Shown here piece by piece: positions 52,758 through 64,000 of a stretch of 64,000 bases of DNA. The stretch comes from Mya arenaria. Lineage: Eukaryota; Mollusca; Bivalvia; Myida; Myidae. The position numbers and the translations under genes are program-made. The stretch is from assembly GCF_026914265.1 (NCBI RefSeq), contig NC_069122.1, positions 41,133,125 through 41,197,124 on the forward strand, given 5' to 3'. The notes under the pieces were generated by a model. The model did not search any database. It was given only the letters and a program-made list of their open reading frames with translations, and was not told the DNA's origin. Within the stretch, counting starts at the first letter, position 1. Each line of letters begins with the position of its first letter.

Positions 52758-53403
52758 TTATTGCCCACAAATCGATTTTATGTCTTTTTAATATTAACCA
52801 TGGGAGTTAAACAGTCATTGGAATAAGAAGATCATAGACAATCATATTAATAAAAACGTTTTTTATACAATTTAATAATAACATTAAACATTATATAATT
52901 CAAAAACAATAAATTGTCCTTGGTATGCAATAATTCCTTTAAAGGTTCATTTGCCAATGGTTAAAAAAACCCATCTTTCTTCTTTTTGAAAAATCTCTTG
53001 TTCGACTGTTATCGGCTATGAAGTGTTGTTTCACATCCTGTGTCATAATTTTAAGTTCTAAACGTCAACTTTTTGTATCAAACATTTAAATCTATGTCAC
53101 TTGTGTGCATTTCGTTAATCCTTGCAGTCAAGGAAAGTTTTCATTCATATTGACACACTTCATTTACTTCATCTCTGTTCTTGAACCGAATCCAGTCTCT
53201 TGTGTTTTGAACAAAAATATCTTGTAAAACCACTGATATAGCTGGTGCTATCAGATTAATGGTATCAACTGCCTACTCCTGTTGAGAATCAACTTGGCTG
53301 ACTCAAACATCCGGAATGGACATCTCTGAAATTAAATAAAATAGTTTTATCATCATCCAAGTTAGCCAGAAAAATAAAAATATAAAACACTCTAAAGAGG
53401 CTG

Positions 53404-53495
53404 TTAAAGCTGCACTCTTACAGATTTACCGTTTTGACAACTTTTTTTATTTGTTGTCTTGAAAAGAGGCAATTTCTGCGTAAATATCTGCAAAC
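53404..53495. repeat. Truncated TTAA-ended MITE (GCTGCACTCTTACAG), copy 1
   Basis: Left end only, TTAAAGCTGCACTCTTACAG and about 70 further bases like the family at 45245; no right end. Confidence 0.65.
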
Positions 53496-53993
53496 CAATT
53501 TAGATATTACAACACTGACTCTGAGAGCTAAAAAGGCTGTAGGCATGACAAGGGTGATTTGACTTTTTTAGATCACTTGAGCACAACATGCCAAGAAATA
53601 CCAGCAAATTTTTCCACTTGTCTTTTCTACACGAGAGTCAATTTCAGCTACACATTAACCCCTAATTGACCGAGAATCTGACCATGTGTTTAATCATGTT
53701 ATCATATCTAGGGAGTTGCTGTAGTTTGGGTCAAGATTTGGAAGAATGTATTTAATTTTGCCCATAAAGACGGGAAGAAATATCAAGTGTTAGACATAAT
53801 TACAGAGTACTTAATTTAGTAAAACTTATTATTTACTTATTCTTAAACAAAAATAATCATGTTGTTTTTAATGAGTAACATTATTTTTTAGACATATGAC
53901 AGATGTTAATGAAAATTGTAAATGAAAAACCAACTGTTTTATTTGGAATGAAAATGTAACCTATATTACATCCTAGGGACCGGCCAAAGTACT

Positions 53994-54691
53994 TCGAGCC
54001 TCGAGAATATCGAGCCAAGCGGGATTGCTTACAGAATGTTATTTTTTCATTTGTTACATAAAGTCGTATTTACCTCGTCTGTTATTGGCTACGCCATCTC
54101 CGCAAGAGAAGGAAGAGTATTTATTGGGCATAGTTACGCACCCTAAATTTCGTAATATGACTTATTCGATTATTAGAAAATATCATTTTATTTTTTTATT
54201 TATAATAAAAATACATTTATGTGAAAACAAGCAATTGTAAACAGTGAGTAACACAAACATAGCTTAAAAGTTATATCAAAATGCATAATAATTTAGGGAT
54301 GGATAACAATTAGAGACAGAGCTTAAAGTGATGGCATGTTTATTCAAACTGTTAAACCATTTAAATTCGATAATAATTAAAATATCAGTCAAGCAATTTT
54401 AATCCATTAGCGCCTTGTGCTAAATTAAGCCAATCAACCAAATCAAGGTGTGAGATTCTTAACTGAACCTGTGAAAATGACATCGACCCAAGCAACCATA
54501 TCAAAGTGTGAAATTCTTGTTTGGGACCGCGAAAACGACTTCGAGCGTGGAGAAATATCGACCCTCAAGATATCGAGCCATCCGATCGAAATTTATATGA
54601 ACAAAGAGTAAATAAAAATCGGTCCTTTTAATTTGGTTCGAGCCAACGAGGATATCGAGCCATGAGATATCGAGCCAACGAGTTTCGACTG
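53994..54691. mobile_element. Pogo/Tigger-like repeat, copy 1
   Basis: Repeated CGAGCCAA/ATATCGAGCC words at both ends. The right end reads GAGTTTCGACTG followed by TA, fitting the CAGTCGAA-type terminus and TA target of pogo-like elements. The left terminus seems truncated. Family assignment is from recall. Confidence 0.45.
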
Positions 54692-54749
54692 TATATATGA
54701 ATCTGGCCGTCTCATAGGTCGAATTATATGCTTTACTAAGCGTATGGAT

Positions 54750-55375
54750 ATTGATTTTAAAATGTCAGATTTATTGGGTTCGCATTTTTAACAAAACACA
54801 CACTCTTATTATTCATTTTTAAAGCTTTTTTGTTTTTTTCACAGTAAAAAATATTGTGTTCGTAAGTATACGTATACACCATGCAAAACTTGAAAAAATA
54901 CATCAACTGAATCTCCGAATGTTAAATTTACTTCAAATTTGTTCATATCACCATGAACTCATTCTGAGGCGTTTAAAATGCATTTACGTATAACTGATTG
55001 CGATTTGTTTTTGCAATGTTTCAATCTAGAATATTGCTTAGTTTTGTGTTCATCTGGCATTGTCTTCATACCGTGACCGGTGAAAGAACATATTTTGATC
55101 CCCATAAAATCACGGCAATGGTCGCTGTCCTTGAGTGACTCCTTTTCTGTAATATATTGACAACCCCCCCCCCCCCCCCACACACACACACCCCAAATAA
55201 TAACATGACTCCCATCGAACGTTACTGTAAATAGGTATTTAACCCCACCGAACAAAACCGACTACGTTGGTCATTTAATACGTGTGCTCTTAAGTCTTTG
55301 TAATACAGGTGGTAATGCTGCAGCTATTGCTGTTGATAATAACACTACTGCTTCTGCTATTGCCACTGTCAACAC
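54750..55375. other. No gene seen
   Basis: AT-rich stretch with a C-run and CA-run at about 55165-55192. Whether it belongs to the duplicated unit cannot be told because copy 2 leaves the window first. Confidence 0.4.
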
Positions 55376-55403
55376 CACCGCCACCACCACCACAACCACC
55401 ACC

Positions 55404-55436
<33 letters not shown>

Positions 55437-55487
55437 ACCCCTAAAACTACTGCCGCTCCTGCTGAATTGTTGTTGTTGTTGTTGTTG
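55376..55487. repeat. Compound trinucleotide microsatellite at the duplication junction
   Basis: An ACC-rich run, then about ten GAT units (55404-55436), then six or seven GTT/TTG units (about 55467-55487), seven bases before copy 2 starts. Confidence 0.9.
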
Positions 55488-56997
55488 CCACTTCATACAT
55501 CATTGACTAAATTCACTCTATTGGTCAGTAATCCGATTAGCTGTACATATTATTCTCTGATTCAATTAGTCTGACCAATATTAACAGCCTAGTTTCAGTC
55601 TAGCAAATAAATTCAACACAAGTTGTTTAATTCTTCTGAGACTGACAAAGAATTAAAAACCCACATTCATGAAAAATAAGATATAATATGAAAAAAAACA
55701 CAAAAAATAGATTCAAGAATAAAAGAAATATGCATCCTTTAATATATATTGCATATAAACAATTAATTATCTATTATAAAGTTAACCTGAGTTACAATGT
55801 TTTATCTATAATTGTTGCCATTTATATTTAATAGTTATATAATTATCATGTCTATCAAACAAACCAAAAAAATGTCATTAAATATTTGAGATAAGCACAG
55901 GCTGACACAAGAACTAAATATTTAAGTCACAGTTGACAAGGCAAACAGTTCCTACCATGATATATATATATTTATACACATGTATGTCAATAATTCTCGA
56001 AAATTGTTCCACCCCCCCCTCCCTCCCCCATCGTGAATCTGCAACGCGTTCAGTAAAGATGAAAGATGTTTGCGGCGAACGTTTGCTGTTTGGTTTCCCG
56101 CTTAACGTATATGCGCTGCGTTGCAACAGAGATACAAAACGCTCGCCTGACTGAACGCACTGCTGATATCCTGGCCTCAGAACACTCTTTACATATCCCT
56201 CTTCCTCCTCTCTTTAAAATGATCGTCTTTTTGCCATTACTCTGTCCTCTCCATTGAAGTTAGCCTGCAATTTTAGAAAGGAAAATTTTAATTTCACACA
56301 AAATTGGCACTTGTTTATACCAGCACATTTGGCATATGACAAGAGCTACACCTGCGGGTTCTGAACGCTCGTCTGATTATATCCTTTTATTGTAAATTTA
56401 TTTCATATTGTACATTTGAAAGTGAATATTCCAATGTTTAAAAGTGATAGCTCTGATAGTTTGCTTGTAAGCCGCCTTCTAAGCACATTATTTTATTAAA
56501 CTTAAAATAATTAGACTATAGTCCACAAATACTAAAATATCCCCCATCCTCCCCATTCCCTTCTAAATGAGTTTGATATATTGAAGGCATAATCCTTTCA
56601 TTTTCTATGAAGAAACTTAGTGTCCATTTCTCAAAATCAACCAAAATTCACGTTTTTTACCCTAAAAACAGGTGAGACTCAATATCTTTAGGGTATAATG
56701 TGAAGAAGGGTATAAGATGTACAAGTTCCCCAAGTTTCAAAGTGACAACTTTGATAGTTTTCATGTAACTGACCTGAACGCAAAACTTAACCCCAAGGCA
56801 AGGATAACAATCAAGTGATGACAATTGCTGCTTGTCATTTTTTTCAATAATGTATGAATTTAATTCAAACAGAGTTTATTAAAGGGACTAGACACCAGAT
56901 GATACAATTGCAAAAAAAATAGATAACTGTCAAAAACTTACATACAATTGATATACTAGTACTAGTGTATAACTTTTAATCTTACTTTAATAGCTAT

Positions 56998-57772
56998 TAG
57001 TGATGGGCCGATGATCGATTATAATCGAAAATTGATCGGAAAGCTTCAAAATCGGCGATAATCGATTGTAAATTATCATAATCGATTATCGCGGAACATC
57101 ATACAAATTTATCAAGGGAGGTTACTCAGTATTCATTTACGATTTTTTTATCTTGCCGACATTTCCGCTCATTTTTCTTTGGGTACAATTCGTAAGAATG
57201 GCAGACGACAATGACGATATGCTGTACAATTATCCGGGTGGGAAAGCAAGTCTGGCTCTTTTTTGCATTTAGAAAAATCAAACCAGGACCTCCAACCAAA
57301 GAAAACCTTGACACAAGCAAGGCGTATTGTTGCCTTTGCAAAAAGGCTTACGCAAAATAGGTATACAGTAACTAGATCACAGGTGATGAGCAAGAAGAGA
57401 TGTAGAATGAACCCATATCTCATTGACCAGACAATATTTCTAAACAAACATTTACTGGTAGATTCATACTGGTGACTTTGAAATTTCTGATGTATACATT
57501 TCAGTTTAATGTTTTTTTTCTTTTTAACTTAAAAATATAAAAAAAATATGTTTTATGTTTGTTAGTTTCCTGAAAAATGAATACGTAAGTTCTATTGTTT
57601 GGTTTATATATTCAATTCAGCTTACATAGACGAAGTGATACCCATTACCTTCAAGTATATCACTAGCAACCACTGCTCTATAATATCCGATTATAGCCGA
57701 TGTCTAATCGGTTGATGGTCTCCGATTGTAACCGATTATCGATTGTAAAACTCAACCGATTGCCCATCACTA
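56998..57772. mobile_element. hAT-derived non-autonomous element, copy 2
   Basis: Second-copy equivalent of 47547-48321, with the same ends and the same broken BED-finger exon (57198-57360). Confidence 0.72.
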
Positions 57773-59371
57773 GCATCTACACATATACTGAAAAAAAAGT
57801 GAATGAAGCATAGTTTTATAATTTCATTTACCTTATCTTCTGATACTACTACATGTAAATTGTGAACTGCAGCCTTGCATGTATATATCGTTATGTTTTG
57901 ACAGAATGAAACGAAGAAAAACCCATCAAACTCATCATAGTACTCATTGGATATTTATGTTTTTGTGTACGGAACTAATATAAAATAACATTATCTGGTA
58001 ATATTTCTTGTTTTTATGATATTTTATAGACTCAATATGCTTTAACCCGGAATCCTGATCGGAATTACTACCCACTTTTGGTACAAAACAATTTGTATGT
58101 GAAGGATTTGCCATATCAAAAAATGGTACATACAATTATTTGGACTACAACTCAGCCATGGCCGAATTGTTCCGATTGTTTAAAAACTGTTAACTGCAGC
58201 TTGCAGGTGCCTTTTACGTATATTTCATAATTTATGACAGAATGAAATGAAGAAAACCCATCAAACTCATTATTATTTGTTGAATATTATTTTTTTTTAT
58301 TTACGGAACTAATGTTAAATAACATTATCTCGTAATTTTTCTTGTTTATATAATATTTTATAGACGCAATATGCTTTAACCCGGAATCCTGATCGGAATA
58401 ACTAGCCGCTTTTGGTACAAAACAATTTATATGTGAAGGATTTGCCATATCAAAAATCGTAAAAAAAGGCAGTCAACATACAATTATTTGGACTAATGTC
58501 TGGTTGTCACAGGTATTACTGAAAAAAATTTATGTGGTTTTTCCCTGTTACAGTCCACCAATAGCAAATAGTGTCTTTTATATTTACTTAACAATTTTAA
58601 CATCAAATGTTATCCGAATTGCTCCGTGTCCGAAACAAATTGGAACGATTGCATTTAAATAACAGTTATGGACACGTGCATTGGTAATCAAAATACTCAA
58701 ACATGTTCTTAAGATACTCGTGGCCATACCTCGCAAATTTAATCCTCTATAGAATCAAAGTAGGGAAGAAAATACAGAAAAAAATAATTTCTCGATTTAT
58801 CAGGGGAAGTAACTCTGATGATCAATGTGACTGGTAGCGCTCGTTTCAAAAATTCGACCCCCTACGCAGTGTTCTTACCTTGAAATAGCCGACGAAATAA
58901 TATGGTTACTGAATTATAAGATGGTGGTAATATCGATCTACACCAAGTTTTATAATAATTTACTTACTTTCTTTTTTTCATGCATAACTTGTTTGTTTTT
59001 ACACGGAAGTAAACTATATCATATACACATGTGTTCATTGTTTAAAAAGAGTTAACAATGAACAATGTCGTGACAACATAATCAGGCCCCCCGATCCGCT
59101 AGTGAATACAGCTTTAAGCTTGAGCACTATATTTACAATGATGAACAATCTTAGTTATGGAAATTTGAATACATAACAGCAGATGTATTTAATCATTCAA
59201 GTGTTGAAATATTATGTATGATCTTGCTGGACATGAGCCTACTGTTTCTGAAAATTTGCATGTTTACCAAGTTTCATTTAAATCTCAAGGCTGTTTGAAT
59301 TGGGGCCAAGAAAATATTCGACCTACTGTACGCTAACGACACCTGGGCTTATTAACTATAAAAATAGGCGC

Positions 59372-62101
59372 AGTATGAAATGCATACAACAAAGAAATAG
59401 AGTAATGCATACAACATAGGCAAAGAAGGGTTTTCACATTTGCATACAACATACACAAAGAAGGATGTTGAGAAACGCATACAATATAGAATAAGAACAA
59501 AAATATTGACATTGAAATATTATTGTTTAAATCAATAAATTAGTATGTTTATGAGGTTAGTCAAGTGAGAAATAGTTTATTAACTTTATATTTGAATTTT
59601 GCTTTTAAAAATAAAACATAATTGATTTGTTTTTCAAACTTTTTGTTTTGTTTGAATAGGGAAAAGATCCTTATATGAAATCATTAAAATTGGTTTAATA
59701 GCTTGAAAGAAACAAAAAGTTTATGAAAACTTTGCAATTGGATAAAATAAAGATTGAATTCATTGTGTATACTACAAGTATATAAGTACATTTAGGAAAC
59801 AGAAACATATCATGTCACACTGATTACAATACATCAGAAACTTGTAAAAAAAATCTATATAAATAATTTCTCATAAGTATAGTAAAGCACCTGGTACTTG
59901 ATAAAAGACATACATGTATTTTTAAGAATTATTGTAAATTATATGTAACAATTATAAACTGTATCCGAAATGAACAACACATTTGCATAAATATATTATA
60001 TAAAAAATGATGAATACAACAGAGAAGCATGTGGGATGTAAAGAGTTTACACATGATAAATGCACATTCATTTGTTTACTATAATGAGTAATTTTTTACT
60101 TAAATATTGCATGAAAAACACAGAAATTCCTCAGTGGTTGTTGAATAATCTGAAGGTGTGTTAACACAATATTTGTTGGTCTTTACGGGTGTGGTGAATT
60201 TGACATGCAGGCGAAATTGTTGGGTCCATCTTAAAATTATATTTCCACCGTTCTTCATCCTCATCGAAAAGTGGGAGACATTATATAGTTTCGTACTAAG
60301 TAAATTTGTTCTATACAAAATATGTGCTGCTTCCATATGTTTCAAAAAAGCTTTTTGTTAATTTTTTGTCATTAACAGTCAAATTAAGGTTGACCAGTAT
60401 GAAACATTTCTGAAACTGGTTCATTATAATTTCTTATGTTTTCAAGATATACAAAGCTTTCACATTTTTCTTTTTCTGGTAATGGTTCTATTTTAGGGAT
60501 TTTATGAATTCAATTTGCCTCAAACTTTAATTAAAAAAAATCTTTTTTTTCCTGCTTTGGAGTCCTTGATGTTTAATTAGTAATTTTGGCGTTAATGCAG
60601 AATAAAAAAAGTGTTTTTTTGCTGTCCCGGGATTTTGTGGGTTTTTTTTGGCGTTAAACTTAATGAGTTGTCTAGATTTACAAAATCATCAAATTCAATA
60701 AAGATTAAGATCAATACACAGAAACTGTGTACTATATACAGATTCACTTATCCAATAAAATTAAGGGTCACTTGTCCAGTAAAATACCAGTTATTGGAGA
60801 TTACTTATGTGTATTGTCTGCCATAAGGTGTCCAAATGACATAATTATGATTCATTAATGACATAATCATGATTCATTATATATTTTTCATTTGTCACCT
60901 AACACCTATCTTTATGGCATCCCTTAAATTAACGATGTGTGAATGAAGAACAAACAAACGATTGCATAGCACCTGCTATTATGGATAATTGGAGTATTGT
61001 CTCAGAATTTTGGGGAGTTTATAATAAGGAAGTCAATAAATGAAATCAAAGGATTGTTATTTCTCAACTCATTTTATTGGAAAGAAAACACTATAACACG
61101 ATTTATCCAAGCACTCTGACAAATATTTTGTCTGACTATGTCCTATCACTAAAGCCATTGTTTATAAAAAAACAATGATAAATTTATTCCAATCACAAAT
61201 ATTGCAATCAATATAATATGCACATTTAATAACTACAAATTTAATCTAACAGAATAACCAAATTTACAACACGAAATATATATACCTACCCTTTTTACTC
61301 ATTTTTCCTTTCAATTTATAATTTCAAAAGGATCATTTTATAAATTTGGGATTGTTTGTTCTGATGAATGTATTGGATACGGAAAGATCAAATGTTGTTT
61401 TTTTGCATTGAAAGTTAAACTATTAAACAAATTTAACATCTGAGGTTTATCCCTTTACAAAATATATTAATAATTATCTATATTTCTCATTTTGCAATAA
61501 TGGTAAGAACTTATAAATCCTATTTTCACCTATTACAATATAAATCATCAATTCAGACATTTTTACAACTACCAAAAACTGGTGTAGTTTTTCATCTTAT
61601 GATGAAATGAAAGTTATTAAAAGTAATTCTGTGTTTGGTTTTATAATCCTTATGCTTCTTCATGTAATCTTAAAATTTATATTTTGTTATTGTTGTTCCG
61701 TGTCTTTGCTTTCCCCGATTTCAAAGTTTTCATAAAAGAAATAATAAATTGTTTCTTTATAAATCTAGATATTAAACCATTAAACCAATTTTAATGATTT
61801 GAAATATGGTTCTTTTCCCTATTCAAACAAAACAAAAAGTTTACAAACAATCAATTAGGTTTTAATTCTAAAAGCAAAATTCAAAAATAAAGTGAATTAA
61901 CTGTTTTTCACTTGACTAAACTCATAAACATAATAATTTATTGATTTTAACAATAAAATTTCACTGTCAATATTTTTGTTCTTATTCTATATTGTATGCG
62001 TTTCTCAGCATCCTTTTTTGTGTATGTTGTATGCAAATGTGAAAACCCTTATTTGCCTATGTTGTATGCGTTACACTATTTCTTTGTTGTATGCATTTCA
62101 T
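59372..62101. mobile_element. 2.7-kb element with long inverted ends, copy 2
   Basis: Second-copy equivalent of 49921-52651. Confidence 0.75.
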
Positions 62102-62132
62102 ACCGACCCATAAAAATACTAAAGTAACATGA

Positions 62133-62207
62133 TAGGAAAAAGCTCGAACCAAGGGCTGCCGGTATACTAGCAGGGCGCTCCTACAAACTAAGTTAACCGG
62201 GTGGGTA
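62133..62207 (-). ncRNA. tRNA-like SINE head, copy 2
   Basis: Second-copy equivalent of 52683-52757, identical in the A- and B-box-like parts. Confidence 0.55.
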
Positions 62208-63443
62208 GTTATTGCCCACAAATCGATTTTATGTCTTTTTAATATTAACCATGGGAGTAAAACAGTCATTGGAATAAGAAGATCATAGACAATCATATTA
62301 ATAAAAACGTTTTTTATACAATTTAATAATAACATTAAACATTATATAATTCAAAAACAATAAATTGTCCTTGGTATGCAATAATTCCTTTAAAGGTTCA
62401 TTTGCCAATGGTTAAAAAACCCATCTTTCTTCTTTTTGAAAAATCTCTTGTTCGACTGTTATCGGCTATGAAGTGTTGTTTCACATCCTGTGTCATAATT
62501 TTAAGTTCTAAACGTCAACTTTTTGTATCAAACATTTAAATCTATGTCACTTGTGTGCATTTCGTTAATCCTTGCAGTCAAGGAAAGTTTTCATTCATAT
62601 TGACACACTTCATTTACTTCATCTCTGTTCTTGAACCGAATCCAGTCTCTTGTGTTTTGAACAAAAATATCTTGTAAAACCACTGATATAGCTGGTGCTA
62701 TCAGATTAATGGTATCAACTGCCTACTCCTGTTGAGAATCAACTTGGCTGACTCAAACATCCGGAATGGACATCTCTGAAATTAAATAAAATAGTTTTAT
62801 CATCATCCAAGTTAGCCAGAAAAATAAAAATATAAAACACTCTAAAGAGGCTGTTAAAGCTGCACTCTTACAGATTTACCGTTTTGACAACTTTTTTTAT
62901 TTGTTGTCTTGAAAAGAGGCAATTTCTGCGTAAATATCTGCAAACCAATTTAGATATTACAACACTGACTCTGAGAGCTAAAAAGGCTGTAGGCATGACA
63001 AGGGTGATTTGACTTTTTTAGATCACTTGAGCACAACATGCCAAGAAATACCAGCAAATTTTTCCACTTGTCTTTTCTACACGAGAGTCAATTTCAGCTA
63101 CACATTAACCCCTAATTGACCGAGAATCTGACCATGTGTTTAATCATGTTATCATATCTAGGGAGTTGCTGTAGTTTGGGTCAAGATTTGGAAGAATGTA
63201 TTTAATTTTGCCCATAAAGACGGGAAGAAATATCAAGTGTTAGACATAATTACAGAGTACTTAATTTAGTAAAACTTATTATTTACTTATTCTTAAACAA
63301 AAATAATCATGTTGTTTTTAATGAGTAACATTATTTTTTAGACATATGACAGATGTTAATGAAAATTGTAAATGAAAAACCAACTGTTTTATTTGGAATG
63401 AAAATGTAACCTATATTACATCCTAGGGACCGGCCAAAGTACT

Positions 63444-64000
63444 TCGAGCCTCGAGAATATCGAGCCAAGCGGGAATGCTTACAGAATGTTATTTTTTCAT
63501 TTGTTACATAAAGTCGTATTTACCTCGTCTGTTATTGGCTACGCCATCTCCGCAAGAGAAGGAAGAGTATTTATTGGGCATAGTTACGCACCCTAAATTT
63601 CGTAATATGACTTATTCGATTATTAGAAAATATCATTTTATTTTTTTATTTATAATAAAAATACATTTATGTGAAAACAAGCAATTGTAAACAGTGAGTA
63701 ACACAAACATAGCTTAAAAGTTATATCAAAATGCATAATAATTTAGGGATGGATAACAATTAGAGACAGAGCTTAAAGTGATGGCATGTTTATTCAAACT
63801 GTTAAACCATTTAAATTCGATAATAATTAAAATATCAGTCAAGCAATTTTAATCCATTAGCGCCTTGTGCTAAATTAAGCCAATCAACCAAATCAAGGTG
63901 TGAGATTCTTAACTGAACCTGTGAAAATGACATCGACCCAAGCAACCATATCAAAGTGTGAAATTCTTGTTTGGGACCGCGAAAACGACTTCGAGCGTGG
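63444..64000. mobile_element. Pogo/Tigger-like repeat, copy 2, cut by the window end
   Basis: Second-copy equivalent of 53994-54691; the right end is outside the window. Confidence 0.45.

Larger units (their letters stand above)
46041..55493. repeat. Large direct duplication, copy 1
   Basis: Matches 55494-64000 with an offset of 9450-9453. I noted only about ten differences over some 8.5 kb (homopolymer length changes near 46412, 46560, 51195 and 52966 and single substitutions near 49566, 49667, 50778, 52809 and 54024), that is near 99.9% identity. The right limit of copy 1 is at least 54550 and at most 55493, because copy 2 leaves the window. Confidence 0.95.
55494..64000. repeat. Large direct duplication, copy 2 (runs off the window)
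   Basis: Begins CATACATCATTGACTAAATT, as copy 1 does at 46041, directly after a cluster of trinucleotide microsatellites. All elements annotated in copy 1 recur here about 9450 bases further on. Confidence 0.95.

Overview
The window is AT-rich, intron-rich animal DNA crowded with repeats. The gene structure (GT-AG introns), an animal haem peroxidase, a tyrosine-recombinase retrotransposon, a LINE fragment and many small inverted-repeat elements point to an invertebrate. The repeat style resembles bivalve mollusc genomes; that last step is inference from recall, not from a search. Nothing bacterial, plasmid-like or viral was recognised.

Layout. 0.8-5.2 kb (minus strand): a decayed tyrosine-recombinase (DIRS/Ngaro-type) retrotransposon coding for Gag, RT-RNase H, recombinase and an SGNH hydrolase, broken by at least three frameshifts and one stop. 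6.6-7.4 kb: two small inverted-repeat elements. 8.1-9.7 kb: a 20-bp minisatellite with a 560-bp higher-order period. 10.3-34.0 kb (plus strand): one gene, a secreted-type animal haem peroxidase, which I assembled by hand into 13 exons (10305-33984, 614 codons, splice phases consistent at every junction) plus one candidate upstream exon at 7801-7891. Its 5' end, including any signal peptide, is not resolved.

The peroxidase introns hold most of the unusual material: a six-unit tandem array derived from exon 8 that keeps splice-like edges (20911-21455), a 72-bp minisatellite whose first unit is the exon-9 splice donor (23214-24545), a 28-bp minisatellite with 588-bp higher-order period (16.8-19.1 kb), a 35-41-bp minisatellite (29.3-32.1 kb), a diffuse 22-bp-type array (32.5-33.1 kb), a 3' LINE fragment, and several MITE-like families. 

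34-46 kb has no recognisable gene. It holds MITE-like elements, a 32-34-bp minisatellite (38.0-38.7 kb) and a nested pair of long inverted-repeat elements (41.9-43.7 kb). From 46041 to the window end lies a nearly identical direct duplication with a period of about 9.45 kb (copy 1 from 46041, copy 2 from 55494, running off the window). Each copy carries a hAT remnant with a broken BED-finger exon, a 2.7-kb element with about 370-bp inverted ends, a tRNA-like SINE head and a pogo-like repeat. It is either a very recent segmental duplication or an assembly artefact.

All exon calls come from reading conserved peroxidase motifs and splice signals by eye; no transcript or database evidence was available.
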